DNA of 64,000 nt, from the NCBI GenBank assembly GCA_023227825.1, contig JALOCJ010000005.1, forward strand, positions 62,001-126,000, given 5' to 3'. A program made the position numbers and the translations under genes. The notes beneath the pieces are model-generated. The model searched no databases, was not told the DNA's origin, and saw nothing but the letters and a program-made list of their open reading frames with translations. This document shows positions 9,374 through 18,295 of the stretch, piece after piece. Source of the stretch: Candidatus Cloacimonas sp. (GTDB lineage: Bacteria; Cloacimonadota; Cloacimonadia; Cloacimonadales; Cloacimonadaceae). Each line of letters opens with the position of its first letter. The first letter of the stretch is position 1.

Positions 9374-10596
9374 CGGTAATTCCTTTTGTTATTTTCTTCA
9401 AAAATAACAGCTTTCAGGGGAGGAAAGCCATTAAAATTAACACTTGCATAAGTATGTGTGTAAGCACCGGTAGAAAAAATATAAACTTTATCACCGGGAA
9501 CTGTTCCATCGGGCATCCGATAACGATAATGCTCATATAAAATATCCATACTGTCACAGGTTGGACCTGCTAAAATAATTTCTTCCGCTAATCCTTTCCT
9601 GGGAAAATAAATCGGGAATTTAATGGATTCATCTATGGTCTCGATCAAACCGCCAAATTTTCCTATATCCAAATAAACCCATTGATACAGGTTATTTTTA
9701 GATTTACGAGCTATATTGATAACTTCAGAAATAATTACACCCGCATCTGCAACTAGGGAACGACCTGGTTCCAAAATAATTTCCGGCAAGTTATCACCAA
9801 AATCCTCCATTATAAAACGCTGGATTTCAGTTGCATATTCCTGAATAGAAAAAGTGGGATCAACATAGTTAGCAGGAAAACCACCTCCAATATTAATCAT
9901 TTTTAATTCAATTCCTTCTTCGGCAACTGCATCAAAAAGATATTTACAACGTGCTACTGCATCATCCCACTGACCAATATCTCGTTGTTGAGAGCCCACA
10001 TGAAAAGAAATTCCCCAAGGTTGTAAATTCATTTTGGACGCTTTAACTATTAAGTGATATATTGTATCAGGATGCGAACCAAATTTTCGGGAAAGGGGCC
10101 AGTCCGCACCTGTGCCTTCTGTTAAAATCCGGAATAAGACCTTTGAACCCGGAGCATATTTTGCCAAGTTGGCAAGATCAATCTTACTATCAGTCGTAAA
10201 AAGACGGACACCTTTTTCGTAAAAATACTTAATATCATTTACTTTTTTGATTGTGTTCCCGAAACTTAAACGCGTTGGTTCAATTCCCAAATTCAATAGA
10301 TGGTCAAGTTCATAAGGGGAAGCAAGATCAAAATTAGCACCAAGTTCATTTAATAACATAATAATTTCAGGCATAGGATTTGCTTTCACGGCGTAGTAAA
10401 TTTTGTAGTCAGGCATACTTGCCTGCAGTTCCAAATACTTATTACGGACTATCTCCAAATCCACAATCAAACAAGGAGTAGGGAAATCTTTGGCAAAGGA
10501 CTTAATTTTTTCAAATCGCTTTTCGTCCATAAAGCGGTTGATATTAAAGGTATACGGTTCTTTATACAATGTTTTGTCCTCTTTACTTATATTCAA
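9370..10596 (-). CDS. PLP-dependent ornithine/lysine decarboxylase (fold type III)
   Basis: A protein of up to 408 residues of the alanine-racemase-fold decarboxylases. Landmarks are IYYAVKANP with the Schiff-base Lys71, SFHVGSQ, the glycine-rich GGGFP, EPGRSLVADAG, and GPTCDSMDIL, whose Cys-Asp pair is typical of ornithine/lysine rather than diaminopimelate decarboxylases. The product would be putrescine or cadaverine. The longest frame begins at a TTG (10596) with AGGA upstream. A second TTG at 10569 has GAGG in front, and the first ATG (10530) lacks a ribosome site, so the N-terminus is uncertain. It overlaps the Ldh2-family gene by 4 bases. A weak promoter-like TTGACA lies at 10631-10626, in the shared divergent region with mnmA. 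Confidence 0.8.
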   Translation of the reverse strand: MNISKEDKTLYKEPYTFNINRFMDEKRFEKIKSFAKDFPTPCLIVDLEIVRNKYLELQASMPDYKIYYAVKANPMPEIIMLLNELGANFDLASPYELDHLLNLGIEPTRLSFGNTIKKVNDIKYFYEKGVRLFTTDSKIDLANLAKYAPGSKVLFRILTEGTGADWPLSRKFGSHPDTIYHLIVKASKMNLQPWGISFHVGSQQRDIGQWDDAVARCKYLFDAVAEEGIELKMINIGGGFPANYVDPTFSIQEYATEIQRFIMEDFGDNLPEIILEPGRSLVADAGVIISEVINIARKSKNNLYQWVYLDIGKFGGLIETIDESIKFPIYFPRKGLAEEIILAGPTCDSMDILYEHYRYRMPDGTVPGDKVYIFSTGAYTHTYASVNFNGFPPLKAVIFEENNKRNYR

Positions 10597-10642
10597 TTTT
10601 TCCTAAAATTCACAAAGCTACTTAATGTCAAATAAAAAGTAG

Positions 10643-10670
10643 TTGACACTTTAGCTATTTGCATTATAAT
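10643..10670 (+). promoter_or_regulatory. Promoter of mnmA
   Basis: TTGACA (10643-10648), a 16-base spacer and TATAAT (10665-10670) lie 27 bases upstream of the ATG. An AAGGA ribosome site lies between them. Confidence 0.75.
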
Positions 10671-10697
10671 AATTTGTAATAAGATCAAGGATATAAA

Positions 10698-11819
10698 ATG
10701 CAAAATAAAACTAGTGTAGCAGTGGGAATCAGCGGAGGGATTGACTCCGCGATGGCTGCTTATTTATTAAAAGAAGACGGTTACAAAGTAATTGGCATCA
10801 CAATGCAAACTTATGCTGAGAGCAGAGAAATGGATAACACATTAAAAAGTGGCTGTTTTGGTCCCGCACAGAAAGAAAATATAAGGTCTGCTGCACAGCT
10901 ATGTAATAAATTGGGTATTGAGCATCATATTATTCCTTTGCAGGAGGAATTTCAACATAAGGTAATTGCCTATTTTTGTGAGACATACAAAGCAGGAAAA
11001 ACACCTAATCCCTGTTTGGTCTGTAATGCTTATATTAAGTTTGCCTTATTACCCGAAAAAGCACATTCATTGGGGCTAAACTTTGACTATTTTGCTACCG
11101 GACATTATGCTAAACTCAGGTTTAATAAAGACCTTAACCGCTATCAAATAAGAATAGCGAAGGATTTGCATAAAGATCAATCCTATTTTTTAGCTTTTTT
11201 ATCGCAGGAACAACTGGCACAAACCCTTTTTCCTTTAGGGAATTATACCAAGCAGGAAATTAAAAAAATGGCGGATGAAAAGGGATTTAGTGAACTTGTT
11301 TCCCGCAAAGAAAGCCAAGATTTTATACAAAATTCCGATTGGGATGTGCTTTTTAAGCCCGATGACTTTGTCCTAGGAGAAATTGTAGATATAAATGGAA
11401 ATGTTCTTGGAAGGCATAAAGGAATTATCAATTACACAATTGGACAAAGAAGAAATTTAGGGATAAGCGGTTTACCCGAACCATATTATATCCTGGCAAT
11501 AGACGCAAAAAAAAATAGGATTGTTATAGGTCCTAAGAGTAATTTGTATCAAAAACAATGCAAGGCAATCAATATGAACTGGGTGTCTATTCCTGCACCA
11601 GAAAAAAAATTCAGAGCAAAAGCTAAAATACGCTTTTTGCATACACCAGCAGAATGTGTTGTAACCCCTATAGATGATCGCCATATAGAAGTGGTTTTTA
11701 GTAAACCCCAGCTTGCTATAACACCGGGACAGGGATTAGTTTTATACTTAAGGGACTTACTTTTAGGAGGCGGATTTATTGCACTTTCTAATGATAAGAA
11801 TTCAGAACAAAAGGTTTAG
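10698..11819 (+). CDS. mnmA: tRNA-specific 2-thiouridylase, variant form
   Basis: The protein has 373 residues, usual for MnmA, which makes s2U34 in tRNA for Lys, Glu and Gln. The PP-loop ISGGIDS is at residues 11-17, ATGHYAKL near 133-140, LHKDQSYFL near 157-164 and TIGQRRNLGISG in the second half. The nucleophile region reads NPCLVCN, with Cys106 and Cys109. The usual second catalytic Cys (in GICFIG or SQDICF) is absent, and the matching segment reads ESQDFI (205-210). An extra Cys53 sits in SGCFGP. The Cys53/Cys106/Cys109 set could ligate an iron-sulfur cluster, as proposed for other cluster-dependent thiolases; this is inference. The gene is single, with its own promoter and an AAGGA ribosome site. 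Confidence 0.85.
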   Translation: MQNKTSVAVGISGGIDSAMAAYLLKEDGYKVIGITMQTYAESREMDNTLKSGCFGPAQKENIRSAAQLCNKLGIEHHIIPLQEEFQHKVIAYFCETYKAGKTPNPCLVCNAYIKFALLPEKAHSLGLNFDYFATGHYAKLRFNKDLNRYQIRIAKDLHKDQSYFLAFLSQEQLAQTLFPLGNYTKQEIKKMADEKGFSELVSRKESQDFIQNSDWDVLFKPDDFVLGEIVDINGNVLGRHKGIINYTIGQRRNLGISGLPEPYYILAIDAKKNRIVIGPKSNLYQKQCKAINMNWVSIPAPEKKFRAKAKIRFLHTPAECVVTPIDDRHIEVVFSKPQLAITPGQGLVLYLRDLLLGGGFIALSNDKNSEQKV

Positions 11820-12050
11820 AAGGTCTGAGTAGCTAAGAAGGTTGAGATTTTTAAAAGCCCTGTAGTCAATTCAATAATAGCGATCATTGTGTAACCCCTT
11901 CCCAAAAGTACCTAATAACGGTAGTAATTAATTATTGATAAAGTAGAGACCGCTGTCATTACTCCTTTGGGTCATAAGCATTCATTACAAAATATTTTTT
12001 TATTTGCGCCCAAATAACCCCTGACCTATATTACTAAACTATTTCCCACT

Positions 12051-12145
12051 CCTTGCCTTATTAGTTATGGTAGAGATACGGTGGTGCTTCTCGGGAAAAA
12101 ACCACTGATTAGCACCATAGCTCCACGATAGCTAATTAAGGAAGG
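12051..12145. repeat. Imperfect long inverted repeat (stem-loop or mini-element)
   Basis: The left arm (about 12051-12088, starting CCTTGCCTTATTAG) pairs with the right arm (about 12111-12145), with several mismatches and a 3-base length difference. The central loop is about 22 bases. It could be a structured RNA, a decayed miniature element or part of an extended termination region. Confidence 0.5.
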
Positions 12146-12146
12146 A

Positions 12147-12180
12147 TAAAAAAAGAATAGCGGGAGAATTATCCCGCTAT
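12147..12180 (-). terminator. pckA terminator
   Basis: A perfect 8-bp stem (ATAGCGGG at 12157-12164 with CCCGCTAT at 12173-12180) has an 8-base loop. On the minus strand it is followed by TTCTTTTTTT. It lies about 140 bases past the pckA stop. Confidence 0.75.
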
Positions 12181-12322
12181 CTATTAAACATTCTTAGGGC
12201 AAGTTACTTTTTACTACATAATTTAAAGGACTTCCAAAGAAGGATACATTCGGCATTTACCCAATGGGAACTTGGCAACTCTTTTTTATTATGCTTATTG
12301 AGAAATATGCCAGTGTATAAGT

Positions 12323-14056
12323 TTAATCAGCATTTACCTGTAATGACTGGATCAATTTTTCCTGAATTTCCGGTCTTTCGGTTAAATCGCTGCTAAGTAA
12401 AAAGTCCTTTCTTTGCCTAAATCTATCTTTCAGCAAGGCAATATATTTATCGTAGTTACCGCGCAGTTCGGTATTATATTTATCGTAATAACCTGGTAAA
12501 ATGGCTTCAACGGACTCTCTGGTAGGAATCATTGCTCCTGGTAATAAATCCCAGGATTCCCATTGCAACTGGTCCATCAAAATAGCGGTCTGCAGAGTCA
12601 GCGAAGTATTCAAGGGTATTGGTTCAAGAATATCGTCAGATTCTTTCCAATAACCACGCGAATTGAAACAATAAAAATCCGCACCGGTTTCAGCTACTTT
12701 TAAAAATGCTTCCACATCCCGATAGAGTTCATAAACCCGAAAAGGATTGGCAAAAGGTTCAAAAACGAGTTTATTCAATTCTTCTTCGGTAACATTTTCG
12801 GCACGATTGCGCTGAGTCATTAAGGCAGCTCCCATTGCGATTGCCAGATATTTATTTTCCAATCGTAAAACTGGAGGCAATACAGAATCCTTCATTAACC
12901 AAACTAATGCTTTAGGAAAACCACAGCGATTCACATATTTTCCTAACAGTGAACGGTCAAAAAGCGCTCTACCATTGGAATTGCGAATATCCTGTCCATA
13001 AGGTATAAGTTTGCCGTTAACATCTAAAACTGTATGATTCATCAGAGCTAAAGTATATTTCCAGTCAGGATGATTTACTGGACGGCTATCAGTTTTATCA
13101 AATAAAGTAGGTTCCCAAACGCGACAAAGCTTATTCTCCAGGTCAATCTGGAAGGCATCATCGTGTAAAACAACCTTGGAAAAGCCCTCAGGCAAAGTTC
13201 CTGCATTATCAGCATTATTGGTATGGCTGGATTTTCCCGTGCCGGAAAGGCCGTAAAAGGCGATTGACCTTTTACCCAATTTATGGTATTCAGGATTTAT
13301 ACAGGTTGTGAAATCAATTTCTTTAATTCCGCCATGACAGGCAGCCATTCCAATTCTAATACCTGAAGTCCAAGCCATAGTTAAAGTTCCTTTTTTACGT
13401 TCACCAAAATAACGCATACCCAGGTTTACGATCACATTGTGTTTTTCATCCACCAAAGCCAGTTGCGGTGCCCCCACATTATTGTAAAAATCGTCATCGC
13501 AGGTCCATTCATTAAAAGCAACCAGAATAATATCTTGAATAGGCAGCTTGAGGCTTGCCTCATATTGCTCTTTCAATGATTCGTAAGGAGCAAAATTTAG
13601 CAGCCAAAAAAATACATTAGCTGCGTCGCTTTCAGTAGTAATAAAGGTCGCTTTCAGCATCAGGTCTTGATCCATACCTAAAATTGCTTCGGCTTTAATA
13701 AGCGGATAATGTTGCATTTGCCAAACTGCTTCGCGGAAATCTCCCTCAACCTTATTTTTCTGGGAAGGATTTAACCGATGGTAAAACCTGCGGGCTTTTG
13801 CTGTTCTGCCAATTATGTTACCGTGACAATCGTTGATAACTTTGGCATCTTCCGGAAGATGGTGAAGTTTAACAAATTCCGGATACATCGGCAAATCGGT
13901 AACACTTACACCTGGTTGTTTTTTTGCCAAATCGTATGCTTCGCGAATGTCTACTTTCCGAACTAAATGGTTATTCATCAAGGTCTCGGCAATAGCTCGG
14001 ACAGGAGACATTTCTTTAATGTTGGAATAATATTCCACACTGCTCTTGCTTGCCAT
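12323..14056 (-). CDS. pckA: Phosphoenolpyruvate carboxykinase (ATP)
   Basis: The protein has 577 residues, slightly longer than the usual 520-540. The kinase-1 loop reads YGLSGTGKS (268-276), followed by a kinase-2-like VVLHDDAFQID. KYTLALMNHTVLD and an Arg-rich substrate segment around residue 330 follow. The enzyme interconverts oxaloacetate plus ATP with PEP, CO2 and ADP. In a fermenter of amino acids it can run either way: gluconeogenesis, or ATP-forming carboxylation. It is the last gene of the run from 18649, 64 bases after the aminotransferase-fold gene, so it may have its own promoter as well. The terminator at 12147-12180 follows. Confidence 0.88.
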   Translation of the reverse strand: MASKSSVEYYSNIKEMSPVRAIAETLMNNHLVRKVDIREAYDLAKKQPGVSVTDLPMYPEFVKLHHLPEDAKVINDCHGNIIGRTAKARRFYHRLNPSQKNKVEGDFREAVWQMQHYPLIKAEAILGMDQDLMLKATFITTESDAANVFFWLLNFAPYESLKEQYEASLKLPIQDIILVAFNEWTCDDDFYNNVGAPQLALVDEKHNVIVNLGMRYFGERKKGTLTMAWTSGIRIGMAACHGGIKEIDFTTCINPEYHKLGKRSIAFYGLSGTGKSSHTNNADNAGTLPEGFSKVVLHDDAFQIDLENKLCRVWEPTLFDKTDSRPVNHPDWKYTLALMNHTVLDVNGKLIPYGQDIRNSNGRALFDRSLLGKYVNRCGFPKALVWLMKDSVLPPVLRLENKYLAIAMGAALMTQRNRAENVTEEELNKLVFEPFANPFRVYELYRDVEAFLKVAETGADFYCFNSRGYWKESDDILEPIPLNTSLTLQTAILMDQLQWESWDLLPGAMIPTRESVEAILPGYYDKYNTELRGNYDKYIALLKDRFRQRKDFLLSSDLTERPEIQEKLIQSLQVNAD

Positions 14057-14120
14057 TTTGTTCCTCCATATATGGCTTATTTTATATGTTCAAAAAATTT
14101 GAGATGATACCTATTATAAA

Positions 14121-15299
14121 TTAAATGATATTCAGTTCCCTGCCAATAATATTGAATTTTTCCAGAGCCATATCCAGCTGTTCTTTAGTATGAGTTGCCA
14201 TAAAAGATGTTCTAATTAAACAGGAATTGGGAGGAACAGCAGGAGGAACAACAGGATTTATAAAAACACCTTCTTCTCCAAGTCGCCGCCACATATTGAA
14301 AGTAATCATCATATTCCCGATATGTAATGGAACAACCGGTGTGCAACTTGCTCCGGTATTATAACCCATTGCCTTAAATTCTGTTAACATATAATTCGTA
14401 TTTTCCCAAAGTTTGGCAATTCTTTCGGGCTCTTCCTGCATAATTTTAAGTGCGGCTAAAACGCTAGCAGTGGAAGCAGGTGGAAGCGATGCGGAAAAAA
14501 TTAAAGCTCGGGATTTATGTTTTAAATAGTGAATAAGTGCTTCATCCGCAGCGATGAAACCACCTACAGAAGCAAGTGACTTACTGAAAGTACCCATAAT
14601 AAATGCTGTTTTATTTGTTAAGCCAAAATGAGCAGTAGTCCCTGCCCCTTTATTTCCTAAAACACCTAAGGAATGTGCTTCGTCAACCATAACCTCAGCA
14701 TTGTATTTTTCTGCCAATTCTATTATCATAGGAAGATTGGCTATATCCCCTTCCATAGAAAAAATACCATCTACAGCAATAAGCGAATTTTTACCCTTAA
14801 TCTCTTTTAATACCCTTTCTAAAGAAGCCATATCGTTATGCTTAAACCGCAGCATTTTCCCTTCTGCAAGTAAAGCACCGTCTATTATTGAGGCATGATC
14901 GTATTTATCGGTTATAATAAATTCATTTTTATTAACCATAGCAGAAATACAGCCAACATTTGCCTGATAACCAGTAGGATAACAAATTGCAGATTCTTTG
15001 CCAACTAATTTTGCCAGTTCGTTTTCTAGTTCCAGATGAATATCCAAAGTTCCGTTTAAAAAACGACTCCCTGCACAGCCGCTACCATATTTTTTAATGG
15101 CTTTTACAGCTGCTTCTTTCACCTTGGGATGATTAGTTAAGCCCAAATAACTATTTGAACCTAACATTAACATTTTTTTCCCGTTGCAAATAACTTCCGT
15201 ATCCTGCTCGGAAGTAATTTCTCTAAAATAGGGATAATAACCCATAGCCATTACTTTGCGCGCGTCCGTAAACTTATAACATTTGTCCAGTAAACTCAC
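14121..15299 (-). CDS. Alpha-oxoamine synthase, serine palmitoyltransferase-like
   Basis: The protein has 392 residues, a PLP fold-type I enzyme of the KBL/AONS/SPT family. His135 in DHAS stacks on PLP, DEAHSLG is at 206-212, and the PLP Lys is K240 in GTFSKSLASVGG. The N-terminal YYPYFREITSEQDTEV (21-36) and MLGSNSYLGLTNHPKV (45-60) segments recall Bacteroidetes serine palmitoyltransferases more than glycine C-acetyltransferase or BioF; this is from memory of the family. If so, it condenses serine with an acyl-CoA/ACP to 3-ketosphinganine. The alternatives, 2-amino-3-ketobutyrate ligase or BioF, remain open. It sits 11 bases after the AI-2E-type permease gene. Confidence 0.75.
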   Translation of the reverse strand: MSLLDKCYKFTDARKVMAMGYYPYFREITSEQDTEVICNGKKMLMLGSNSYLGLTNHPKVKEAAVKAIKKYGSGCAGSRFLNGTLDIHLELENELAKLVGKESAICYPTGYQANVGCISAMVNKNEFIITDKYDHASIIDGALLAEGKMLRFKHNDMASLERVLKEIKGKNSLIAVDGIFSMEGDIANLPMIIELAEKYNAEVMVDEAHSLGVLGNKGAGTTAHFGLTNKTAFIMGTFSKSLASVGGFIAADEALIHYLKHKSRALIFSASLPPASTASVLAALKIMQEEPERIAKLWENTNYMLTEFKAMGYNTGASCTPVVPLHIGNMMITFNMWRRLGEEGVFINPVVPPAVPPNSCLIRTSFMATHTKEQLDMALEKFNIIGRELNII

Positions 15300-15310
15300 A
15301 CTTTCCTCTT

Positions 15311-16372
15311 TTATATTATTTTGAAGCCCTTCAGGTTAGTATACAAAACCCTGATGAGATTGTATGTCAAATAAACAAGTGGTACCGAAATAAGCATCCA
15401 AAGAATGCCTCCATACCAACCACCGGCAATTAAAGTAAGAAGAACTAACAAAGGATGCATTTTAATTGTTCCTCCTACAACAACAGGATATATTATATTA
15501 TTATCAATCAACTGCACAATATACATCGCCAGAATTACAGTAATTACATAAAGAATAGAACCTCCATTAATCAACACTGTTACAACAGCTAAAGCTCCAC
15601 CTAAAAAAGGTCCGAAATAAGGTATAATATTTGCCACACCTGCTGTAGCACCGATTAAAATGGAATATGGCACTCCTACAATCGTTAAAGCAGTAGAAGC
15701 TAAAATACCAACTGCTATAATTTCAAACAAGATGGCTCGTAAAAAGTTACCTATTGTGCTATCTATTTTACGCATCATAATGATACAAAGTTCAAAATAG
15801 CGGTTGTTAAACATTTTTACAATTCCTTTCCGCAACTTGTATTTATCCTTCAAAAGAAAGAAAGAAATTAAGGGAACTGTAGCAATAATGGAAATAGTGG
15901 AAAAAATCTTTTTATAATTATCTATCAATAACTTGGGAATTTTTGCTAAAAAGACATTAGTTTGGTCTAAAATATCCACCAGCTTATCAGCCATTCCCAA
16001 ACCGGGAATCTGAGTATCCAACTCCAGTAAAAATTCATATATTCTTCTAATAAAAGGCAGCGTTATGATATATTGTCCCGTTAGCTGTTCTCCACTGCTT
16101 AAAATATTAAAAAGGTTGTTGCCTTGCTGAACTAAACCTGGAACCAAACGAGAAGAAAACCAGGCAATGATTCCTGCAATTATGAAATAAATTATTAAAA
16201 CTGCAAGCCAACGCGGAAACTTTTTTCTTTCAAACCAACTGACAAAAGGATCAAGAATATAGGAAAAGATAAAAGCATAAATCAAATAGTAAATTATGGG
16301 ATGATAAAAAAATAATCCCAATACAAGCAGCGCAAGTAATAAAATATAAAAAATCCACTTCGTCCAGTTCAT
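15311..16372 (-). CDS. AI-2E family (PerM/UPF0118) membrane transporter
   Basis: The protein has 353 residues and about eight membrane segments. A hairpin of two N-terminal helices is followed by a long amphipathic stretch (residues 75-160), then ILIGATAGVANIIPYFGPFLGGALAV near residues 235-260. That I-P-x-F-G-P-x-x-G motif is the AI-2E transporter signature. The family moves small molecules or ions; members include autoinducer exporters and Na+/H+ antiporters, so the substrate is open. It overlaps the cNMP-fold gene by 4 bases. Confidence 0.82.
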   Translation of the reverse strand: MNWTKWIFYILLLALLVLGLFFYHPIIYYLIYAFIFSYILDPFVSWFERKKFPRWLAVLIIYFIIAGIIAWFSSRLVPGLVQQGNNLFNILSSGEQLTGQYIITLPFIRRIYEFLLELDTQIPGLGMADKLVDILDQTNVFLAKIPKLLIDNYKKIFSTISIIATVPLISFFLLKDKYKLRKGIVKMFNNRYFELCIIMMRKIDSTIGNFLRAILFEIIAVGILASTALTIVGVPYSILIGATAGVANIIPYFGPFLGGALAVVTVLINGGSILYVITVILAMYIVQLIDNNIIYPVVVGGTIKMHPLLVLLTLIAGGWYGGILWMLISVPLVYLTYNLIRVLYTNLKGFKII

Positions 16373-16854
16373 AGTTCTTTTGTTCTTTTCGGATGTGAAA
16401 TAATGAAAATATAGTTACTCAATGTTTGACAGAATGCTGTTAACATTTTAACACCTATATGGGGATTCTGATTGAACAAATCCTTTAAATCAAAACGCGA
16501 AACTGCATAAGCTGTTACTTCAGTTAATGCGGTTGCTGAACTGCTGCGGATTTCTTCTTTAAACATATCAATCAAACCTAAAATCTGAAACTCGCGGACA
16601 ATAAAGCGACCTTTAGGATGAGTAGGACCTGTTACTTCTACTTTGCCGGAAAGTATAAAATAAATAACTTCCAGAGGATGATCTTTATCGTAAAGCAGTT
16701 CTCCCTTATTAAACTTGCGCTGATGTAAAAAGTTATTCAGCAAATAGAGCTCAAAAGAACTGAATTCGCTTAAAACAGGAAACTTTTTTAAGTCCGCATA
16801 TTTATCCGGTTTTTTCCAGATTGTTTTCAGCCAGTCAAATTTATCTTTAATCAC
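16369..16854 (-). CDS. Cyclic-nucleotide-binding-fold protein
   Basis: The protein has 161 residues. Residues 28-140 fit a cNMP/CRP beta-roll: FSSFELYLLNNFLHQRKFNKGELLYD, IYFILSGKVEV, then TALTEVTAYAVSRFDLKDLF. There is no helix-turn-helix, so it is not a CRP-type regulator. The phosphate-binding segment normally reading GE-x-x-L...R-x-A is replaced by GLIDMFKEEIRSSSATAL, so cyclic nucleotide binding is doubtful. It sits between pcm (3-base gap) and the AI-2E-type gene (4-base overlap), which suggests a regulatory subunit for the permease. That is inference. Confidence 0.7.
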   Translation of the reverse strand: MIKDKFDWLKTIWKKPDKYADLKKFPVLSEFSSFELYLLNNFLHQRKFNKGELLYDKDHPLEVIYFILSGKVEVTGPTHPKGRFIVREFQILGLIDMFKEEIRSSSATALTEVTAYAVSRFDLKDLFNQNPHIGVKMLTAFCQTLSNYIFIISHPKRTKEL

Positions 16855-16857
16855 TTC

Positions 16858-17514
16858 TCACCTCAATGTCTTATCATCACAAACAAAAGGAACAAAAGAA
16901 CAGCCACCGGCTTCTGCAATATCCAGACCATTTTCTGTTTTAGTAACAATATACAAAATTTGAAAACCGGTTTTACCAATAGGAATAGCCATTTTACCTC
17001 CCTTTTTCAGTTGTTCTACTAAGCGTTTGGGAACTTCCTGTGCTGCTGCAGAAACCAATATCTTATCAAATTCCTTATGGGGTGGATATGCCTTTTGCCA
17101 ACCGCTATGCCCATCCCCTATCCGAAAATAGACATTGTTGTATCCGGCATTGCGTAAAACCTTCTGCGCATTTAAGGAAAGGGATTCCAAAATTTCTACC
17201 GAACAAACTTCCTGAACAATTTCTGCCAGTAAGGCACTTTGATAACCACTACCGGTGCCAATTTCCAAAACAATATCTGTGGATTGCAAATCAAGCAACT
17301 GCAGCATAATTGCTATCATTAAAGGTTGCGATATGGTTTGACCTTCTTTTATGGGTAAGGGACGGTTTTGATATGCGTAATCACGATATTCAAACAAAAC
17401 ATAATCCTCTCTTGGAACTTTGGCAAAAGCATTTAAGACAACTGGAGAAGTTATTCCTTCCAACTTTAATTCGTTTACCAATCTTAACCGTTGATCTTCA
17501 AAACGCATCTTCAA
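16858..17514 (-). CDS. pcm: Protein-L-isoaspartate O-methyltransferase
   Basis: The protein has 218 residues, typical for the family. Family motifs are GQTISQP (58-64), the SAM-binding VLEIGTGSGYQSALLAE (82-98), GDGHSGW near 133 and KGGKMAIPIG near 175. It methylates isoaspartyl residues in damaged proteins so that they can revert. Its ATG overlaps the surE stop by 4 bases. A surE-pcm pair is a classic stress/repair arrangement in bacteria. Confidence 0.92.
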   Translation of the reverse strand: MKMRFEDQRLRLVNELKLEGITSPVVLNAFAKVPREDYVLFEYRDYAYQNRPLPIKEGQTISQPLMIAIMLQLLDLQSTDIVLEIGTGSGYQSALLAEIVQEVCSVEILESLSLNAQKVLRNAGYNNVYFRIGDGHSGWQKAYPPHKEFDKILVSAAAQEVPKRLVEQLKKGGKMAIPIGKTGFQILYIVTKTENGLDIAEAGGCSFVPFVCDDKTLR

Positions 17515-18281
17515 CTCTCCAATTGTAATAAATTATTTTCTTCCAGCCAATTAAGAATACGCGGAAAGGTTTCGCTTCTTGTAAGCTCAAAACCCAAAGG
17601 AGTTAGAGAAATATAGCCGTTATTAACTGCTTCGGCGTCGGTTCCTGTTTCATTATCCCAAACAGGAATATCACCCCCTACTTCATAAATAAAGCCATCT
17701 TCATTTTCTTTTATAATCTTAACAAAATTATAATATTTACGATGACCTGTCCGGGTTAAACGAATGCCTTTAATCTCTTCCAAAGGAAGATTGGGAATGT
17801 TAATATTCAAAACACCATACGCCTCTGCTTGTTTAGCAATGCCTAAATCCAGCAATTTACGCACCCAGTATGCTGCTACATCAAATTTTTGATTTATATA
17901 AGAATTTATAGAAACCGCTATTGCCCGATAACCTAATAGCGCTGCTTCCATTGCTGCTCCAACTGTTCCGGAATATAAAACATCTTCCCCCATATTCTGT
18001 CCGGCATTTATTCCCGAAATAATCAAATCCACCGGCTCCGTAAGGATTTTTTGTAACGCAATTACAGAACAATCAACTGGTGTTCCGCTTACAGCATATT
18101 CATTTTCAGCGATTTTATTTACTTTCAGCTCTTTACGGATACTTAAAGAATGCGATGCTGCACTTCTTTCACTATCCGGAGCTACAATCATAATTTTATG
18201 TCCGGCATTTTTCAATTCTTCCGCTAAAGCTCTGATTCCGGGAGCTAAAATACCGTCATCATTAACCAATAATATCTTCAA
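17511..18281 (-). CDS. surE: 5'/3'-nucleotidase SurE
   Basis: The protein has 256 residues. The start is a TTG at 18281, preceded by GGAGGGG with a 7-base spacer. The frame extends further upstream but without homology. KILLVNDDGILAPGIRAL supplies the metal-binding Asp pair at the N-terminus. SERSAASHSLS, SGTPVDCSVIAL and SGINAGQNMGEDVLYSGTVG complete the SurE active site. It hydrolyses nucleoside monophosphates and short polyphosphates. It is cotranscribed with pcm. Confidence 0.92.
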   Translation of the reverse strand: MKILLVNDDGILAPGIRALAEELKNAGHKIMIVAPDSERSAASHSLSIRKELKVNKIAENEYAVSGTPVDCSVIALQKILTEPVDLIISGINAGQNMGEDVLYSGTVGAAMEAALLGYRAIAVSINSYINQKFDVAAYWVRKLLDLGIAKQAEAYGVLNINIPNLPLEEIKGIRLTRTGHRKYYNFVKIIKENEDGFIYEVGGDIPVWDNETGTDAEAVNNGYISLTPLGFELTRSETFPRILNWLEENNLLQLES

Positions 18282-18295
18282 ATTTTTTTCCCCTC

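Larger units (their letters stand above)
11820..12322. other. Intergenic stretch between convergent mnmA and pckA
   Basis: No coding frame is convincing in these 503 bases. They hold an imperfect inverted repeat (12051-12145) and the pckA terminator hairpin (12147-12180). The rest shows nothing I can name. Confidence 0.6.

Noticed and set aside
17040..17528. Plus-strand frames opposite pcm (89 and 72 residues)
   Set aside because: They lie wholly antisense to a well-supported gene and show no homology.
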